Positions 35,895 to 47,979 are shown, numbered from the stretch's first letter. The stretch: 64,000 bases of DNA from Phocoena phocoena (GCF_963924675.1 NC_089220.1:116390697-116454696), one strand, 5' to 3'. The notes: generated by a model from the sequence alone, not told the origin. Numbers and translations are program-made.

Positions 35895-37235
35895 TATCAA
35901 CCTCTTCTACCACATTAACAAAGTAAATGGGAAATCATGGATGGTCATGTCAATAAATGTAGAAAGATAATCTGACAAAATTCAACATCCATCCATGATA
36001 TAAAAAAGGGGCAGTGGCATCTACAAAACAATTAAAGCTAACACCATACTAATGGTGAAACAATGAATTCTTTCCCCCGCATAACTGGGAGAAGGCAAGA
36101 ATGTCCACTCTCGCCACTTCTGCTTCTTATTCAACACTATATTTAGGTCCTAGCCAGTGAAATAAAAAAAGAAAAAGAAATAAAAAGCATAAATATTGGA
36201 AAGGAAGATGTAAAGTTATCTTTATTTGTAAGCTGTATTATTGACTGTGCATGTAGAAAACCCTAAGGAATGTATCACCCCCCAAAATCCTACTAGTATG
36301 ACTTTAGCAAGATCACAGGATACATGCTCAATATAAAATAAACAACTGTATTTTATATAATAGCAACAAACAACTGAAAATGAAATTTTAAAATACTATT
36401 TATAACAGTATTAAAAACCAAAATACTTAGGAATAAATCTAATGAAAAATGGGCAGGACCTCTATGATAAAAACCGAAAGACTGCTGAGAAAAATTAAAA
36501 GATCTAAATAAATGGAGAGATGTACCACATTCACAGACTGAAGAGCTTAAAGTTGTCAATTCTCCCCAAGTTGATCTGTGGATCAAATACAAATATTAAT
36601 AAAAATCCCAGCTGGCCTTTTTGGAGAAACTGAAAAACTGGTCCTAAAATCTATATGGAAATGCAAAATACTTAGAGTAGCCAAAATAATCATATAAAAG
36701 AAAAACAGAGGTAGTTGTTTTACACTATCTTCTTTCAAGTTTTACTATAAAGCTATAGAAAATCAGTGTGGTATTGGTGCGAGTACAGACAACTAGATCA
36801 GCAGAACAGAGTCCAGAAATAGACCTACACACACATGGTCAACTGACTTCTGATCAAGGTACCAAGATAAATCAATGGAAAAATCAAAAAGTATTTTTCA
36901 ATAAACGGTGCTAGAATAACTGGATATATATGAGAAAAAAATAACGGTCTAGTCTTATCCCACATAGATACAAAAAAATTAATTTGAAATAAACTATCTA
37001 AACATAAAAGCTAAAACTAAAGCTACTGGGAAAACAAAAAAATAGAATATTTTAGTGACCTTAGGGCAGAGAAAGATTTCTTAGCCAAAATACAAATAAG
37101 TACTAATCATAAAAGAAAAAATCTGATGAATTAGATTTCATCACAATTTTGAAGTCTTGCTCATCAAAAGTCATCATTAAAGAATACACGTTGGAAGAGG
37201 TATAAAAAAGATGCAGGAGACCAGCTGGGAGGCAA
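35895..37235 (+). repeat. Old L1 ORF2 reverse-transcriptase region
   Basis: 'caaaattcaacatccatccatgat', 'ctaacaccatactaatggtgaa', 'tactatttataacagtattaaa' and 'acacatggtcaactgac' are central ORF2 text. It sits downstream of the 3' end of the previous L1, so it is a separate insertion. Heavily mutated. Confidence 0.8.
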
Positions 37236-37409
37236 CTAGAGCAGCCCATTTAAGAGATGGTGGTAAGCTGACATAGGCAGAAGCAATGAAGATGGAAAGA
37301 AGATGACAGATTCAAAACCTATATAGGTGATGGTTTGAATTTGGTGATGATTTAATATAGTAGGTAACAGAAAGGGGGGGGGGAATCACCATTAAGAAAA
37401 CAAAAGGTG

Positions 37410-37628
37410 GGGCTTCCCTGGTGGCGCAGTGGTTGAGAGTCCGCCTGCTGATGCAGGGGACGCGGGTTCGTGCCCCGGTTCGGGAGGATCCCATATGCCG
37501 CGCAGCGGCTGGGCCCGTGAGCCATGGCCGCTGAGCCTGCGCGTCCGGAGCCTGTGCTCCGCAACAGGATAGACCGCAACAGTGAGAGGCCAGCGTACCG
37601 CAAAAAAAAAAACAAAAAAAAAACAAAA
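37410..37628 (+). mobile_element. CHR SINE, compact young form
   Basis: Head gggcttccctggtggcgcag, CpG-rich body ('gcctgcgcgtccggagcctg'), A-rich tail with C interruptions. Target duplication aacaaaaggtg. Confidence 0.92.
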
Positions 37629-37699
37629 ACAAAACAAAAGGTGAATGGAACACACATAATCCCACAGCCTTTATACACATACCATCATATTGTGTAACA

Positions 37700-37870
37700 G
37701 CAGCAGCAGCTAGCATTTATTGCACACTTACTATGTCTCAGGAATGAGCTAAGACTTTAGGGGCATTCTTTCCTTCAATCATCATGACAACCCTATGAGG
37801 CAGCTACTTTACTATCCCATTTTACAGATGGGGAATTTACAACAGAGAGATTATAATGGATATTTTACAC
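37700..37870 (-). repeat. MIR SINE
   Basis: 'gcatttattgcacacttactatg', 'atgacaaccctatgaggcag' and 'cccattttacagatgggg' in reverse MIR order. Confidence 0.82.
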
Positions 37871-38620
37871 ACTTGTAACCAGAGCATAAAGGCAGCTTCT
37901 TAGTACAATGGCATATTTTCCATGCTGTACATATTCCACTGCATTCACATATCACAGTTTTTTTCTCAATGGGCATTTAGATAATTCCATTTTTCACAAT
38001 TATAGTTAGTGCAGCAATGATCAATTTCATTCAGCGCTTGTCTTAAATAATTTTCTCAGGATAGAGCCTCAGTCAGTCAAAAGGTAAAGCCACCTAGCTT
38101 GCATTACAATACTCCAGAGCAGAAAACTCTTTTTTACAAACCAAATTATTTTCCACTTTTTTCCAAACCAAATCATTCTCTGGATGGGTTAAGACAGTCA
38201 TAAATTTAAAACAAAGGTACTGTAATAAAATATTTAGGAAGTTATTCCATATAATCTAGTCCCATCTCAAAATCATTCCAATGAAGGCTACCTCCCTGGC
38301 AGCCAAGCATTTCAAGAAAACTCTCAAATTTTTGATGGCAAAAAGATGTTTCTGCCCTCTTCTGTTACAATCACCCCAAAACAAGAAAAGAAAAAAAGAA
38401 AAGGTAAGTCACAGTCAAGGAGAAAATATTCACAATAGATATATCTGATAAAGGACTTGTATCCAGAATATATAAGGAGTGCTTACAAATCAGGAATAAA
38501 AAGGAAACACCACATTTTTTTAAAAGTAGGCAAAAGAAGTTATATGAATAGCCAATAAACATATGAAAAGCTGTTCAATTATCATTAATTATCAGAGAAA
38601 TGTAAATTAAAATACAATAA

Positions 38621-38818
38621 GGGACTTCCCTGGTCCAGTGGTTAAGATTCCGTGTTCCCAATGCAGGGGACCTGGGTTCGATCCCTGGTCAGGAAACTAG
38701 ATCTCTTGCACGCCGCAACTAAAGATCCCGTAAGCCACAACTAAAGATCCCGCATGTGGCAATGAAGATCCCGCGTGCCACAACTAAGACCTGGTGCAGC
38801 CAAATAAATAAATATTAA
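38621..38818 (+). mobile_element. tRNA-Glu SINE, short form
   Basis: Head gggacttccctggtccagtgg, 'gatcccgcatgtggcaatgaa' units, (AAATA) tail that runs into a CA repeat. Confidence 0.88.
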
Positions 38819-38838
38819 ACACACACACACACACACAC
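38819..38838. repeat. (AC)10 microsatellite
   Basis: Uninterrupted AC in the tail of the SINE. Confidence 0.95.
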
Positions 38839-39299
38839 GAGACAACCCAAACGTCCATGATGGACAAATGGATAAACAAAACACGCTATACACGTAAAAT
38901 GGAATATCATTCAGTCTTAAAAAAGAAGTTAGTTCTGATATATGTTACAACACAGATAAACCTTGAAGACATTATACTAACTGAAATAAGACACAAAAGG
39001 CCAAATCTTGTATGATTCCACTTACATGACGAATTTAGAATAGTCAAACTCACAGAGACAGAAAGTAGAACAATGTATGCCAGGGGTTGGGGGAGCAGGA
39101 AACGGGGTGTTACTATTTAATGGGAACAGAGTTTCAGTTAGGTATGATGTAAAAGTTCTAGACATAGATGATGGTGATGGTTGCATAACAATGTGAGTGC
39201 ACCTAATGTCACTGAACTGTACACTTAAAAATGGTTAAAATGATAAATTTTATGTATACTTCACCACAATAAAAAAATATTAAATTGGGAAAAAACCAA

Positions 39300-39965
39300 C
39301 AGAGGATACTACACCCACTAGTATGGATCAAAATTGAAAGCACCAAATGTGTATGACAATGTGAAGCAACTGGAACTCTCTTACACTGCTGATCGTGTAA
39401 AATGATACAAGCACTTAGGAAAAGAGTTTGGCAGTTTTTTACAATATTAAACACACACCTATGACCCAAAACTTCATTCCTAGGATTTACACAGGAGAAA
39501 TAAAAACATATATTCACAAAAAGACTTGTACACACATGTACAAAGTACATTATCACAATATCCGAAAACTGGAAACAAGGAGAAGAGAGGAAACAAACGA
39601 TGGTGTAATTATACAACAGAACACTACTGGACAATAAAAAGGAACAAATTACTTATGCTACAACGTAGATGATTTTCAAAAACTGAAAGAAGTCATACAG
39701 ATACATTTATATGAGTCTATTTATAAGAATTTCTACAAGAGGCACTACTTTATAGTGAGAAAAATCAGTAGTGTTTGCCTATAGGGTGGAAAACTGACTA
39801 GAAAGAGGCACAGAGGCCTCTTTCTGTGCCTCCTGAAATGAAAATGTTCTGTTTTTACTGATGCAGTAGTTACAAGGATGTACACATCTATCAAAACTCA
39901 CTGAATTGGGCATTTAACATCTGTGCATTTTTATTGTATGTAAGCCATATCTCAATAAAAAAGGA
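39300..39965 (+). repeat. Old L1 3' segment
   Basis: 'ggaactctcttacactgctgat', 'ggaaaagagtttggcagttttt', 'acaggagaaataaaaacatat' and 'atgtaagccatatctcaataaa' follow ORF2 end to 3'UTR order. A second copy directly after the previous one. Confidence 0.75.
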
Positions 39966-40094
39966 GGAAAAGTATATGTAGCCAACATAAGCACTATATA
40001 ATGCCACAGAATATTTAGCCATTCCTCCAATAAGATTAACTTCCTAGCAAGGTTTTCCATAAACATAAAGATGAAAACTCACACATTGGACAGT

Positions 40095-41005
40095 TCCTAC
40101 AAAGATGTCTGTCAGGCATCTCATAAATGCCCAAAATAGAATTTTTGATTTCTTTAGCCCCACGCTCAACATCCCCCAATTTACTCCCTCCCAAGCTTTT
40201 CCCATCTTAATAAATGGCACCAATATCCACTACACCGCTTAGGCAAAAAAAGAAAAAAAAAAAGTCAGAAGTCATCCTTGATTCCTTTCTTGTCCTTCAT
40301 CCCATACTTTCAATTCATCAACAAATCCTATTGTCACCACCTCAAAGATAGGTCTATTTCCAGCTCCACTACCACCTTCCTAGTCCAAGTCACCATCATC
40401 TCGTAATTACAGGAAACCTCTAACTAGTATCTCTGCTTCCACTTCTGCCCCTCCAATTCTTTCTCTACATAGCAGCCAGAGCAAATTTTAAAATGTAAAT
40501 CACTTGTCACGATTCTGCTTAATAACTTCCTTTCCATGGACTGTAGGCCCTACATGATCTGATTTCTGCTAACCTCTACAGACAGCTTCATCTCTCACCA
40601 CTCCCTTCCCCCTGTTCTCCAGACACACTAACCTTCTTACTTGTCCTCAAACATATCAAGTTTGTTCCCTCCAAAACTTTGTACCAGGTATTCTCAGAGC
40701 ACTCTTGCCCCAGCTCTGTGAACAGCTAGTTCTATCTTTTCTTTCTGGTATCTGCTAAAATGTCACCACCCCAAAGAGGCCTTCCCTGGCTATCCAATTT
40801 AATGCAGCTACTCCCCATCACTCTCCAACACTTTCTGTTATGATTCCAAAATGACTCACCATATGAATTATCTTATTTGTTTATGTTGCATGTGTTACCC
40901 CACTAGAATGTAAGCTCCACCAGGGCAAGGGACCTTGTCTGTTTTGCTCTGCCTAGAATGGAAGAGGAACTCAATAAATATTAATCCAATCAATGAATGA
41001 ATTAG
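40095..41005 (+). repeat. L2 LINE 3' segment, well preserved
   Basis: 'aagtcatccttgattccttt', 'cagccagagcaaat', 'gccctacatgatctga', 'agaggccttccctggctatcc', 'agaatgtaagctccaccagggcaagg' and 'ctcaataaatattaa' are in correct L2 order over 900 bp. Confidence 0.88.
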
Positions 41006-41549
41006 ATATAATAAATCTGACAGAGGTTAATCACTCAAAATCTAGAGTATCTAATACTCTAGATTTAAATGCCTTGGCTCTCCTTGGAAATGGTTCTAAA
41101 AATACAATATCCCTAAGCATATTCTATGCAAAATCCTATGTAAGATATGAAATCTAACACTGCCCTACACACAGAAGGAAGTCAGCAAACAGCAGATGAG
41201 TATATAAACATAACATACAACACCAAGTATAAAATGAAACACTGGCTTAGTGTTTCCCATGAAAAATAGAAAAGAAAGAGAATAGCGTTTTAAACAGTTT
41301 TCAAATATTAATTTCAGAAATATACCTACATAAAACAGAGCCTAAAAAAGGAAAAATAGCTATATATATATATATTTAAAGGAGCAAAAAAGGCACTCTT
41401 GTGGTTAAAAAAAAAAGTATGTCTCATTAGAAACACAAAAACCTAAAGACAAACTCAGGTAGTTCTCTAGTATTTAACTGAGCAAGTATCACAAAACTGT
41501 GCTGACAGAACAGAAAATATAAGAAACAATGCATTAGCAGGCTCATCCA

Positions 41550-41690
41550 TAAATTTTTTTTTACATTTTATTATAGAAAATTTCAAACATATCCAAACAT
41601 AGACAGAACAGCATAATGATCCCCACATACCCATCACTGAGTTGCAACAGTTATCAATATATCTCAAAGAATTTAAGAGATCAGGTGAAC
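41550..41690 (-). repeat. Old L1 3'UTR fragment
   Basis: 'acattttattatagaaaatttc' then 'cataatgatccccacatacccatcact' is a known antisense L1M 3'UTR motif. Confidence 0.7.
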
Positions 41691-41864
41691 TTCTAATGCA
41701 ACACAATTTCAACACTGATGATGGTAAAAGGCACATAAAACACATGTTTTATGCTTATTTTCCCCTTCCTGGTTGGCCTTTGTCTACTTAATGTCACAAA
41801 AGTATGGAGTTCCTTTCCTATCATTTATACTCCATCATAATCCTACTCTGATGCTTATTTTATT

Positions 41865-41993
41865 TTTGCCTTTTTCTTTTTTTTGGCCGCACCTCACAGC
41901 ATGCCAGATCTTAGTTCCCCCACCAGGGATCAAACCCGTGCCCGCTGCAGTGGAAGTGTGGATTCTTAACCACTGGACTGCCAGGGAAGTCCC
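41865..41993 (-). mobile_element. tRNA-Glu SINE, short monomer
   Basis: On the + strand it runs 'ttttggccgcacc' to 'ccagggaagtccc'. Target duplication tgatgcttatttta is perfect. Confidence 0.9.
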
Positions 41994-42226
41994 TGATGCT
42001 TATTTTAGATAGATGCAGAATGAAGAGCGGTAATAAGAATTTTAGAAATACCAGAAATTAATCAGATGTGAAAAGACTTTTTACTTCTTCATTCAACATA
42101 TATCTTTAAGACACTGATATTAAACATTCAAGTTTATATTATGTTAATAATAACTAAATAGAATTTTAATAGTTTTAAAGAAAATTCCTTTATTAAATGA
42201 AAACAGTAAATCTAAAACAAGTGGAG

Positions 42227-42516
42227 GGGCTTCCCTGGTGGCGCAGTGGTTGGGAATCCGCCTGCCAACACAGGGGACACAGGTTTGAGCCCTGGTCTGG
42301 GAAGATCCCACGTGCCACGGAGCTACTAGGCCTGTGCGCCACAACTACTGAGCTTGCGTGCCTAGAGCCCATACTCCACAACAGGAGAGGCCACCGCAAT
42401 GAGAAGCTCGCACACCGCAGCAAAGAGTGGCCCCTGCTTGCCACAGCTAGAGAAGGCCCGCATTCAGCAGTGAAGACCCAACACAGCCAAAAATTAATTG
42501 AAATAAACAAATAAAT
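42227..42516 (+). mobile_element. CHR SINE, full length
   Basis: Head ggcttccctggtggcgcagt, full body, AAATA-type tail; target duplication aaaacaagtgga. Confidence 0.92.
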
Positions 42517-42660
42517 AAAACAAGTGGAATGCCAACGTCTGGGTTTCTAATCAGATGGACACACTAAGCGAGGAGGCTTCATCAATTACAGGGCTAACAC
42601 CTTCATGTCAAAAGAAGAGCTACCACTGAAGATGATCTAGGAGCTACAAACAGACCAATC

Positions 42661-42783
42661 TTTTTCTTTTTTTAGACACACTGCGTGGCTTGCGGATTTT
42701 TATAGTGACCGGACCAGTGATCGAACCCTCGCCCTCAGCAGTTAAAGTGCAGAGTCCTAACCACTGGACCACCAGGGAATTCC
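42661..42783 (-). mobile_element. tRNA-Glu SINE, short diverged monomer
   Basis: T-rich start, 'tgatcgaaccctcgcc' in the B-box position, end 'ccaccagggaattccc'. Target duplication agaccaatctttt. Confidence 0.82.
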
Positions 42784-42819
42784 CAAGCAGACCAATCTTT
42801 GTTTTTTATCTTCTACTTT

Positions 42820-43330
42820 TCTATCATGGTATTACACAGATAGTAAGTCTACATATTTTAAGTTTACAGCTCAATGAATTTTTACATATTAATTTACCCA
42901 AATAACCACCACTCAATCAAGACACAATATTTTGAACACTCCAGAAGATTCCACTGTGTTCCCACAAAGGCAGCCATTATTCTGATATCTACCACAAAAG
43001 ATTCATTTAGCCTGTTTTTGAACTTCATACAAATGGAATCATAAAGGTTCTCTTTTAAAGTGTCTGGATTCTTTTGCTCAATATTACATCTGTGAGGTTC
43101 ATCACTATGTAGTATTCTATTATATAACTATGCCTCAGTGATAGTTGGATTATTTCCAGTTTGGGGGCTATTATGAATAAAAAATTAAACATTTTTGTAT
43201 ATGTCTTTGTGGTGGACAAATGTACCCATTTATGCTGGGCATACCACACACAGAAGTAGATATGGGATGACTTTGCTCAAATGCTATCAGGATTTCCAGA
43301 CTACCGAATGCCACACTATGAGACTTTACT
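42820..43330 (-). repeat. Old L1 3' end, antisense
   Basis: 'tttcagcctgtttttgaacttcata'-type text, 'aatggaatcataaaggttctct', 'catcactatgtagtattctat', 'ggattatttccagtttggggg' and 'cacacagaagtagatatgggatg' read as antisense L1 ORF2 end. Confidence 0.78.
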
Positions 43331-43719
43331 GAATCATTTCTCTTCTAAGAAGCCTTTAGATAACATAAGTCAGGTAGACCTAAACGGTCTTCCACCCATT
43401 ATGCAACTGAGGTAGTTGCCAAAATGATTCAAAGACAACTTGCCAATAACAGACCGACAAACTTCCGTCTCATCTGCCACATCACACAGAACTCACAGCA
43501 CTCAGATCCAAGAAGCAATCCCTTGGTCTGCTAAGGACAATTAAATCAACAGTTACGGATGAGTGGTTAGTTACGGATTTCTGAAAAACTAGGTATTTTT
43601 CCACACATCTATGTAGAAAGGTGCTTGTAGAATCAAAAGCTTGGGAACAGCAGAGATCTTAAAAGAAAACATCTAGTACAACCCTAGTACTAGGCCCCTA
43701 TCTGCCACAAAAGGCAACA

Positions 43720-44125
43720 TAGTGAAAAGGGCATGGATTTCTGAAGTCAGACATTACAGGCCAGAATTACAAGCAAATTATCCTAATCTGAGTCTCAATC
43801 GTCTCAACTATAAAATGGGAATTACAGGTGACCCTGAACAACATGGGCTTGAATGGCACAAGGCCACTTAAACGCCAATTTTCTTTACTAAATACTACAG
43901 TACTACACGATGGGTGGTTGGTTGAATCTGAGATGCAGAACCGCAGATGCAGAAGAACCAGGTATATAGAGGGCCAACTATAGATTATACTCGAATTTTC
44001 AACTTTGCAGAGGGTTGGTGGCCCAATAGTTCAAGAGTCAACTGTATGCCAATTATACCACCACCTCACAGAACCACTGTGAAGATTAAATGAGGTAATC
44101 TATACAATTTCTCCGATACAGCAAA
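43720..44125 (+). repeat. MIR SINE split by a Tigger-type element
   Basis: The left half (43720-43824: 'agggcatggatttctgaagtcagac', 'aactataaaatgggaatta') and right half (44045-44125: 'gtgaagattaaatgaggtaat') are one MIR interrupted at a TA. Confidence 0.7.
43825..44044. mobile_element. Tigger-type (TcMar) miniature DNA transposon
   Basis: A 220-bp element related to the copy at 32093-32311 (shared 'ggttggttgaatctg' and 'cactta' blocks). Ends caggtgaccctgaacaac and ttcaagagtcaactg are flanked by TA. It sits inside a MIR. Confidence 0.8.
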
Positions 44126-44145
44126 TTTTATTTCAAATGTCTCTG

Positions 44146-44259
44146 TTTTTTTTTTTTTTGGGCGCAGCATGCATCTTAGTTCCCTGACCAGGGATCAAAC
44201 CTGTGCCCCCTGCAGTGGAAGCGCAGAGTCTTAACCACTGGACCACTAAGGGAAGTCCC
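44146..44259 (-). mobile_element. tRNA-Glu SINE, short monomer
   Basis: T-run, 'ccctgaccagggatcaaac', end 'actaagggaagtccc'. Confidence 0.87.
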
Positions 44260-44514
44260 TCAGATATCTCCTTTTCATAGAAAGAATACTGGCCAGATAG
44301 GGGATTCGAGTTATGGTCCTAGAAAATCATACTGTGAGGGCCCCTCCCACCACACCTGAACAAAACTACAAATTGGAATACACATATCCTTAGGGGTACA
44401 CAAAGATATGCAAGCAAGGGAATCCATTTCCACCTTACTCTTTCATAAACCTGATCTGCCTAGATAACTGGATTATCAAATAAGGTTTTCAGGCATAAAA
44501 TTTATTATTTTAAA

Positions 44515-44725
44515 ACAGGGGTCAGAAAACTACGGCCCACGTACCAAATCTGGCCCACTACCAATAAAGTTGTATTGGAACACAACCACGCACAGCTGTT
44601 TGCTTATGGTCTGTGGCTGTTTTTGCACTACAATGGGAGAACTTAGTAGTACTAACAGAGACCACATGGCCCACAAAGCCTACCACCAGGTCCTTTGCAG
44701 GAAAACTTTGCTGACTCCTGTTTTA
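44515..44725 (+). mobile_element. MER5A-like hAT DNA transposon
   Basis: Terminal inverted repeats caggggtcagaaaact and 'tttgctgactcctg'. The body has 'aataaagttgtattggaacac' and 'accacatggcccacaaagcc'. More complete than the copy at 23845. Confidence 0.85.
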
Positions 44726-44729
44726 GGAT

Positions 44730-45475
44730 AAAACTCTGTGGGATAAATCGAATGGATACAAGTTCAAAAAGGAAAAGGAAAAATATGAAATGGACATTCC
44801 CAGAAGGATACAATTACCAAAACTGACTCAAAAAGTAATAGAAAATCCGGATAGACCTATACCAAGTAAAGACACTGATTTAGTAATTCCAAATCTTCCT
44901 ACAAAGAAAAGCCCAGGCCCAGAGGACTTCACTGGTAAATTCTATAAAACACATAGAAAGAAATAATTAACAATTCTACATAAACTCTTTTAGAAAATAG
45001 AAGAAGAGGAACATTGCCCAACTCACTTTATGAGGGTAATTTTACTCTAATACTAAGGCCAGCCAAAGATATCATAAGAAAAGGAAACTTCAGACCAATA
45101 TCCCTCATGAACATAGAGATGTTCACAAAAATTCTTTTTTTTTTTTAACATCTTTATTGGGGTATAATTGCTTTACAATGGTGTGTTAGTTTCTGCTTTA
45201 TAACAAAGTGAATCAGTTATACATATACACATGTTCCCATATCTTTTCCCTCTTGCATCTTCCTCCCTCCCACCCTCCCTATCCCACCCCTCCAGGCGGT
45301 CACAAAGCACCGAGCTGATATCCCTGTGCTATGCGACAAAAATTCTTAATACTAGCAAATTGAATTCAGCAACATATAAAAAGTATTATACACCACGACT
45401 CAATGGGATTCATTCCAGGAACACAAGATTGGCTTAACATCTGAAAATCAAGTAATGTAAGACACCATTTATACA
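44730..45475 (+). repeat. Old L1 ORF2 fragment, split by a younger L1
   Basis: 'caaatcttcctacaaagaaaag', 'gcccagaggacttcactggta' and 'ccaatatccctcatgaaca' match the reverse-transcriptase N-terminal region. It resumes after 45338 with 'gactcaatgggattcattcc'. Confidence 0.82.
45137..45337 (-). mobile_element. 5'-truncated L1 3' end inserted in an older L1
   Basis: On the + strand it runs from a T-run, 'catctttattggggtataattg', through 'cacccctccaggcggtcaca' to 'tgtgctatgcg'. Target duplication acaaaaattctt flanks it. Its 3' end matches the class at 19085 and 49514-55795. Confidence 0.88.
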
Positions 45476-45520
45476 TATCCATATCCTAGAGGGCTTTTTT
45501 AATATAAAAAAAGGTTATCT

Positions 45521-45728
45521 GAGGACTTCCCTGGTGGTCCAGTGGTTAAGACTCCACGCTCCCAATGCAGGGGGTCCGGGTTCGATCCCTGGTCAGGGAA
45601 CTAGATCCCGCATGCCACAACCAAGAGCCCGCACGCCACAACTAAAGATCATGCATGCCGCAATGAAGATCCTGCGTGCCGCAACTAAGACCCAGCACAG
45701 CCAAATAAATAAATATTTTAAAAAATAA
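45521..45728 (+). mobile_element. tRNA-Glu SINE, short form
   Basis: Head ggacttccctggtggtccag, several 'cgcatgccacaacc' type units, (AAATA) tail. Confidence 0.9.
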
Positions 45729-45832
45729 ATATATCTGTATATTTTAAAAACATCAACTTGCTATTACATTTAGAAACTTTGTATTTATTTTTAAAAAGTC
45801 AATATTTACAACCTGTCAGAAATTACATCCTA

Positions 45833-46205
45833 GGGACTTCACTGGTGGTGCAGTGGTTAAGAATCTGCCTGCCAATGCAGCAGACATGGGTTCGATCCCT
45901 GGTCCGGGAAGATCCCACATGCCACAGAGCACTAAGCCTGTATGCCACAGAGCACTAAGCCTGTACGCCACAACTACTGAGCCTGCACTCTAGAGCCTGC
46001 AAGCCACAACTACTGAGTCCATGTGTCATAACTACTGAAGCCTGCGTGCCTAGAGCCCATGCTCCACAATGAGAAGCCACCACAATGAGAAGCCCACACA
46101 CCACAACGAAGAGTAGCCCCCACTCGCCACAACTAGAGAAAGCCCGCGCACAGCAACAAAGACCCAACGCAGCCATAACTAAATAAATTTTAAAAAGAAA
46201 AACAA
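45833..46205 (+). mobile_element. CHR SINE with internal duplication
   Basis: Head gggacttcactggtggtgca, full body. The segment 'gccacagagcactaagcctgta' is present twice in tandem at about 45921-45965. Target duplication ttacatccta. Confidence 0.9.
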
Positions 46206-46754
46206 AGAACTTACATCCTAAACTATTTAAAATTTAAACTACTTAAATTTCTGATGACCCTTCCATTTCATTAGACTGCACTGGGCAAATCTTGAGAATA
46301 CCCAGATGATACTTTCTCTCTTCACTTCATAAAGGCAACAAATTGATAAGCACACTCTCTAGATACGCCTTCAAATACACACTATGTATAAAGAAAGTCA
46401 CAGAGCCTCAACACTGATCACCAAAATCCCAGCTGTAAGTCGTGCCCACAAATCAAATCCCTACAGACATAGATGCTCAAAGTCATGATGTCATCTAATT
46501 TTACCACTATATGGCAAATCCCCCCCCATCTCACCCACCAGGTCATCGGAAAAGACTCAAACACCTTGCCAAAATTCAGACACATTATCACTATGGATAC
46601 TGCCCCCCTTTGAGATACAGATATGAATGTCCTGTCCTGTTGTTCTGGTGAAGAACTCTAGTAACCCTGCTCCTCTGGTTGATAAGAAGAGAAAAATGAC
46701 ATATTTTCCACCTTGCATTACTTACAGAATCTCAGGAATCTCAAGAATCTTAAT

Positions 46755-47015
46755 TAAACATTTTCTAGTCCAATGTTTTTCAAACTACAGGTCTTTAGAA
46801 GTCAGACCCATTACAGGTCAGAGTCAATTTAGTGAGTTGCAATCAACTTTTTTTTTCTTTTAATGAAAAAGAAAATGTCAGAGGGCATCGTATATAGAAA
46901 GGGTAAACTTTTGTTTCCTGTGTGTGTACACACTCTGTGCATGCAGGGGTCACACAGGGTCAGCATGTAAAATACATTAACTGTGGGTCACAGGTCAAAA
47001 AGTTTGCGAGACACT
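46755..47015. mobile_element. hAT-Charlie-type DNA transposon relic
   Basis: Inverted ends 'tttttcaaactacagg' and 'aagtttgcgagacact', with 'tgggtcacaggtcaaaaag' near the right end. Family name not certain. Confidence 0.55.
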
Positions 47016-47090
47016 CTGCTAGTCCCACAGCCCTGACCCCTCAAGAAAGCTCCACCAAAAACTTCTTAGCAATCAAAAAGTTATGTTATT

Positions 47091-47219
47091 GGGTGGGGGC
47101 GGGGGGAATGAACTGGGAGATTGGGATTGACATACATACACTAATATGTATAAAATAGTTAACTAATAAGAACCTGGTGTATAAAATAAAATTCAGAAAT
47201 TCAAAAAGAAAATTTTTTT
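47091..47219 (+). mobile_element. 5'-truncated L1 3' end
   Basis: 'gagattgggattgacataca', 'aactaataagaacctggtgt' then an A-rich end. Perfect duplication gttatgttatt at 47080-47090 and 47220-47230. Confidence 0.85.
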
Positions 47220-47383
47220 GTTATGTTATTTGTAACCATCTCCGTTTTATACAGAGAAACCAAAATATAGGAATTCTGTGTTCAGTACCCTTTATCTGCC
47301 ACTCATAAAAAAAAGCCTAGAAAAACAGAATCCATCTGAGGTTTCCAGTTGAAACAGTGACCTGCTCAGGGACAGTCACTTAC

Positions 47384-47434
47384 GTTTTGATGGGATTGAG
47401 ACAGATCGCAGACTGAAATCAGTTTAGCCTGTGG
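47384..47434 (-). other. Candidate alternative 5'UTR exon of EDC3 (51 nt)
   Basis: On the minus strand a strong acceptor (tttttgttctcttccctag, ending at 47435) and a consensus donor (gtaagt, starting at 47383) bracket 51 nt with no ATG. It lies about 0.8 kb inside the first intron. Predicted from splice signals only; expression is not shown. Confidence 0.35.
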
Positions 47435-47979
47435 CTAGGGAAGAGAACAAAAACCATTCTGGGTCTCGAGTTCCTCACCTGTAACCACAGGAGAGGACTG
47501 TTAAGACTCCTACCTCCAGAATTGGGAAGTTTACCGACAACCAACTGGCCAAGCAGGTGAAGACTATGCCTCCCACACACCAAAACACTTGAACTTGAAC
47601 CATTCAACAAGTCAATTACTGATCAAGTCAACTAATATCGCACAAAGACTACCGATAATAAGAAGCTAAGACTTACACGAACTGCAGTAAACAATCAAGG
47701 GGAAGTCCCCAGGATTCAGCAGAAGCTGCACCCTAGCAGGTATCATTATTTCTCAGTCACCCTTCCCTCTCAGAGTCCAGTTCACCTCTGTCCTCCAGCT
47801 ATCAGTCATGGATGTGGCACTCGCGCTCTTCCCTGCCACCGTACTTCACTGTGCAAAAGGAAACTGAAGCAGGGAGCAATGAGTGGGCGGGCTGCAGGAA
47901 CCATCAGCAAGGCTAAACTAAGAGACTAGGCGGCTAATGCCTCACACCTCACACAATTCCTCGACTATTTAAAATCCCG

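Larger units (their letters stand above)
38380..39290 (+). repeat. Old L1 ORF2 end and 3'UTR, split by a SINE
   Basis: 'aaggacttgtatccagaatat', 'agccaataaacatatgaaaag', 'acaaatggataaacaaaacac', 'tacatgacgaatttagaatag' and 'tgaactgtacacttaaaaatgg'. Interrupted by the SINE at 38621-38818. Confidence 0.8.

Noticed and set aside
37312..37716. Open frames of 80-135 codons giving similar peptides at 11.9, 13.6, 26.4, 28.8, 37.4, 42.2 and 60.3 kb
   Set aside because: All fall on CHR SINE copies; they are chance translations of the repeat.
47666..47677. A second strong donor (gtaagt at 47676-47671, minus strand)
   Set aside because: No convincing acceptor at a sensible distance upstream; the nearest would leave a 5-nt exon.
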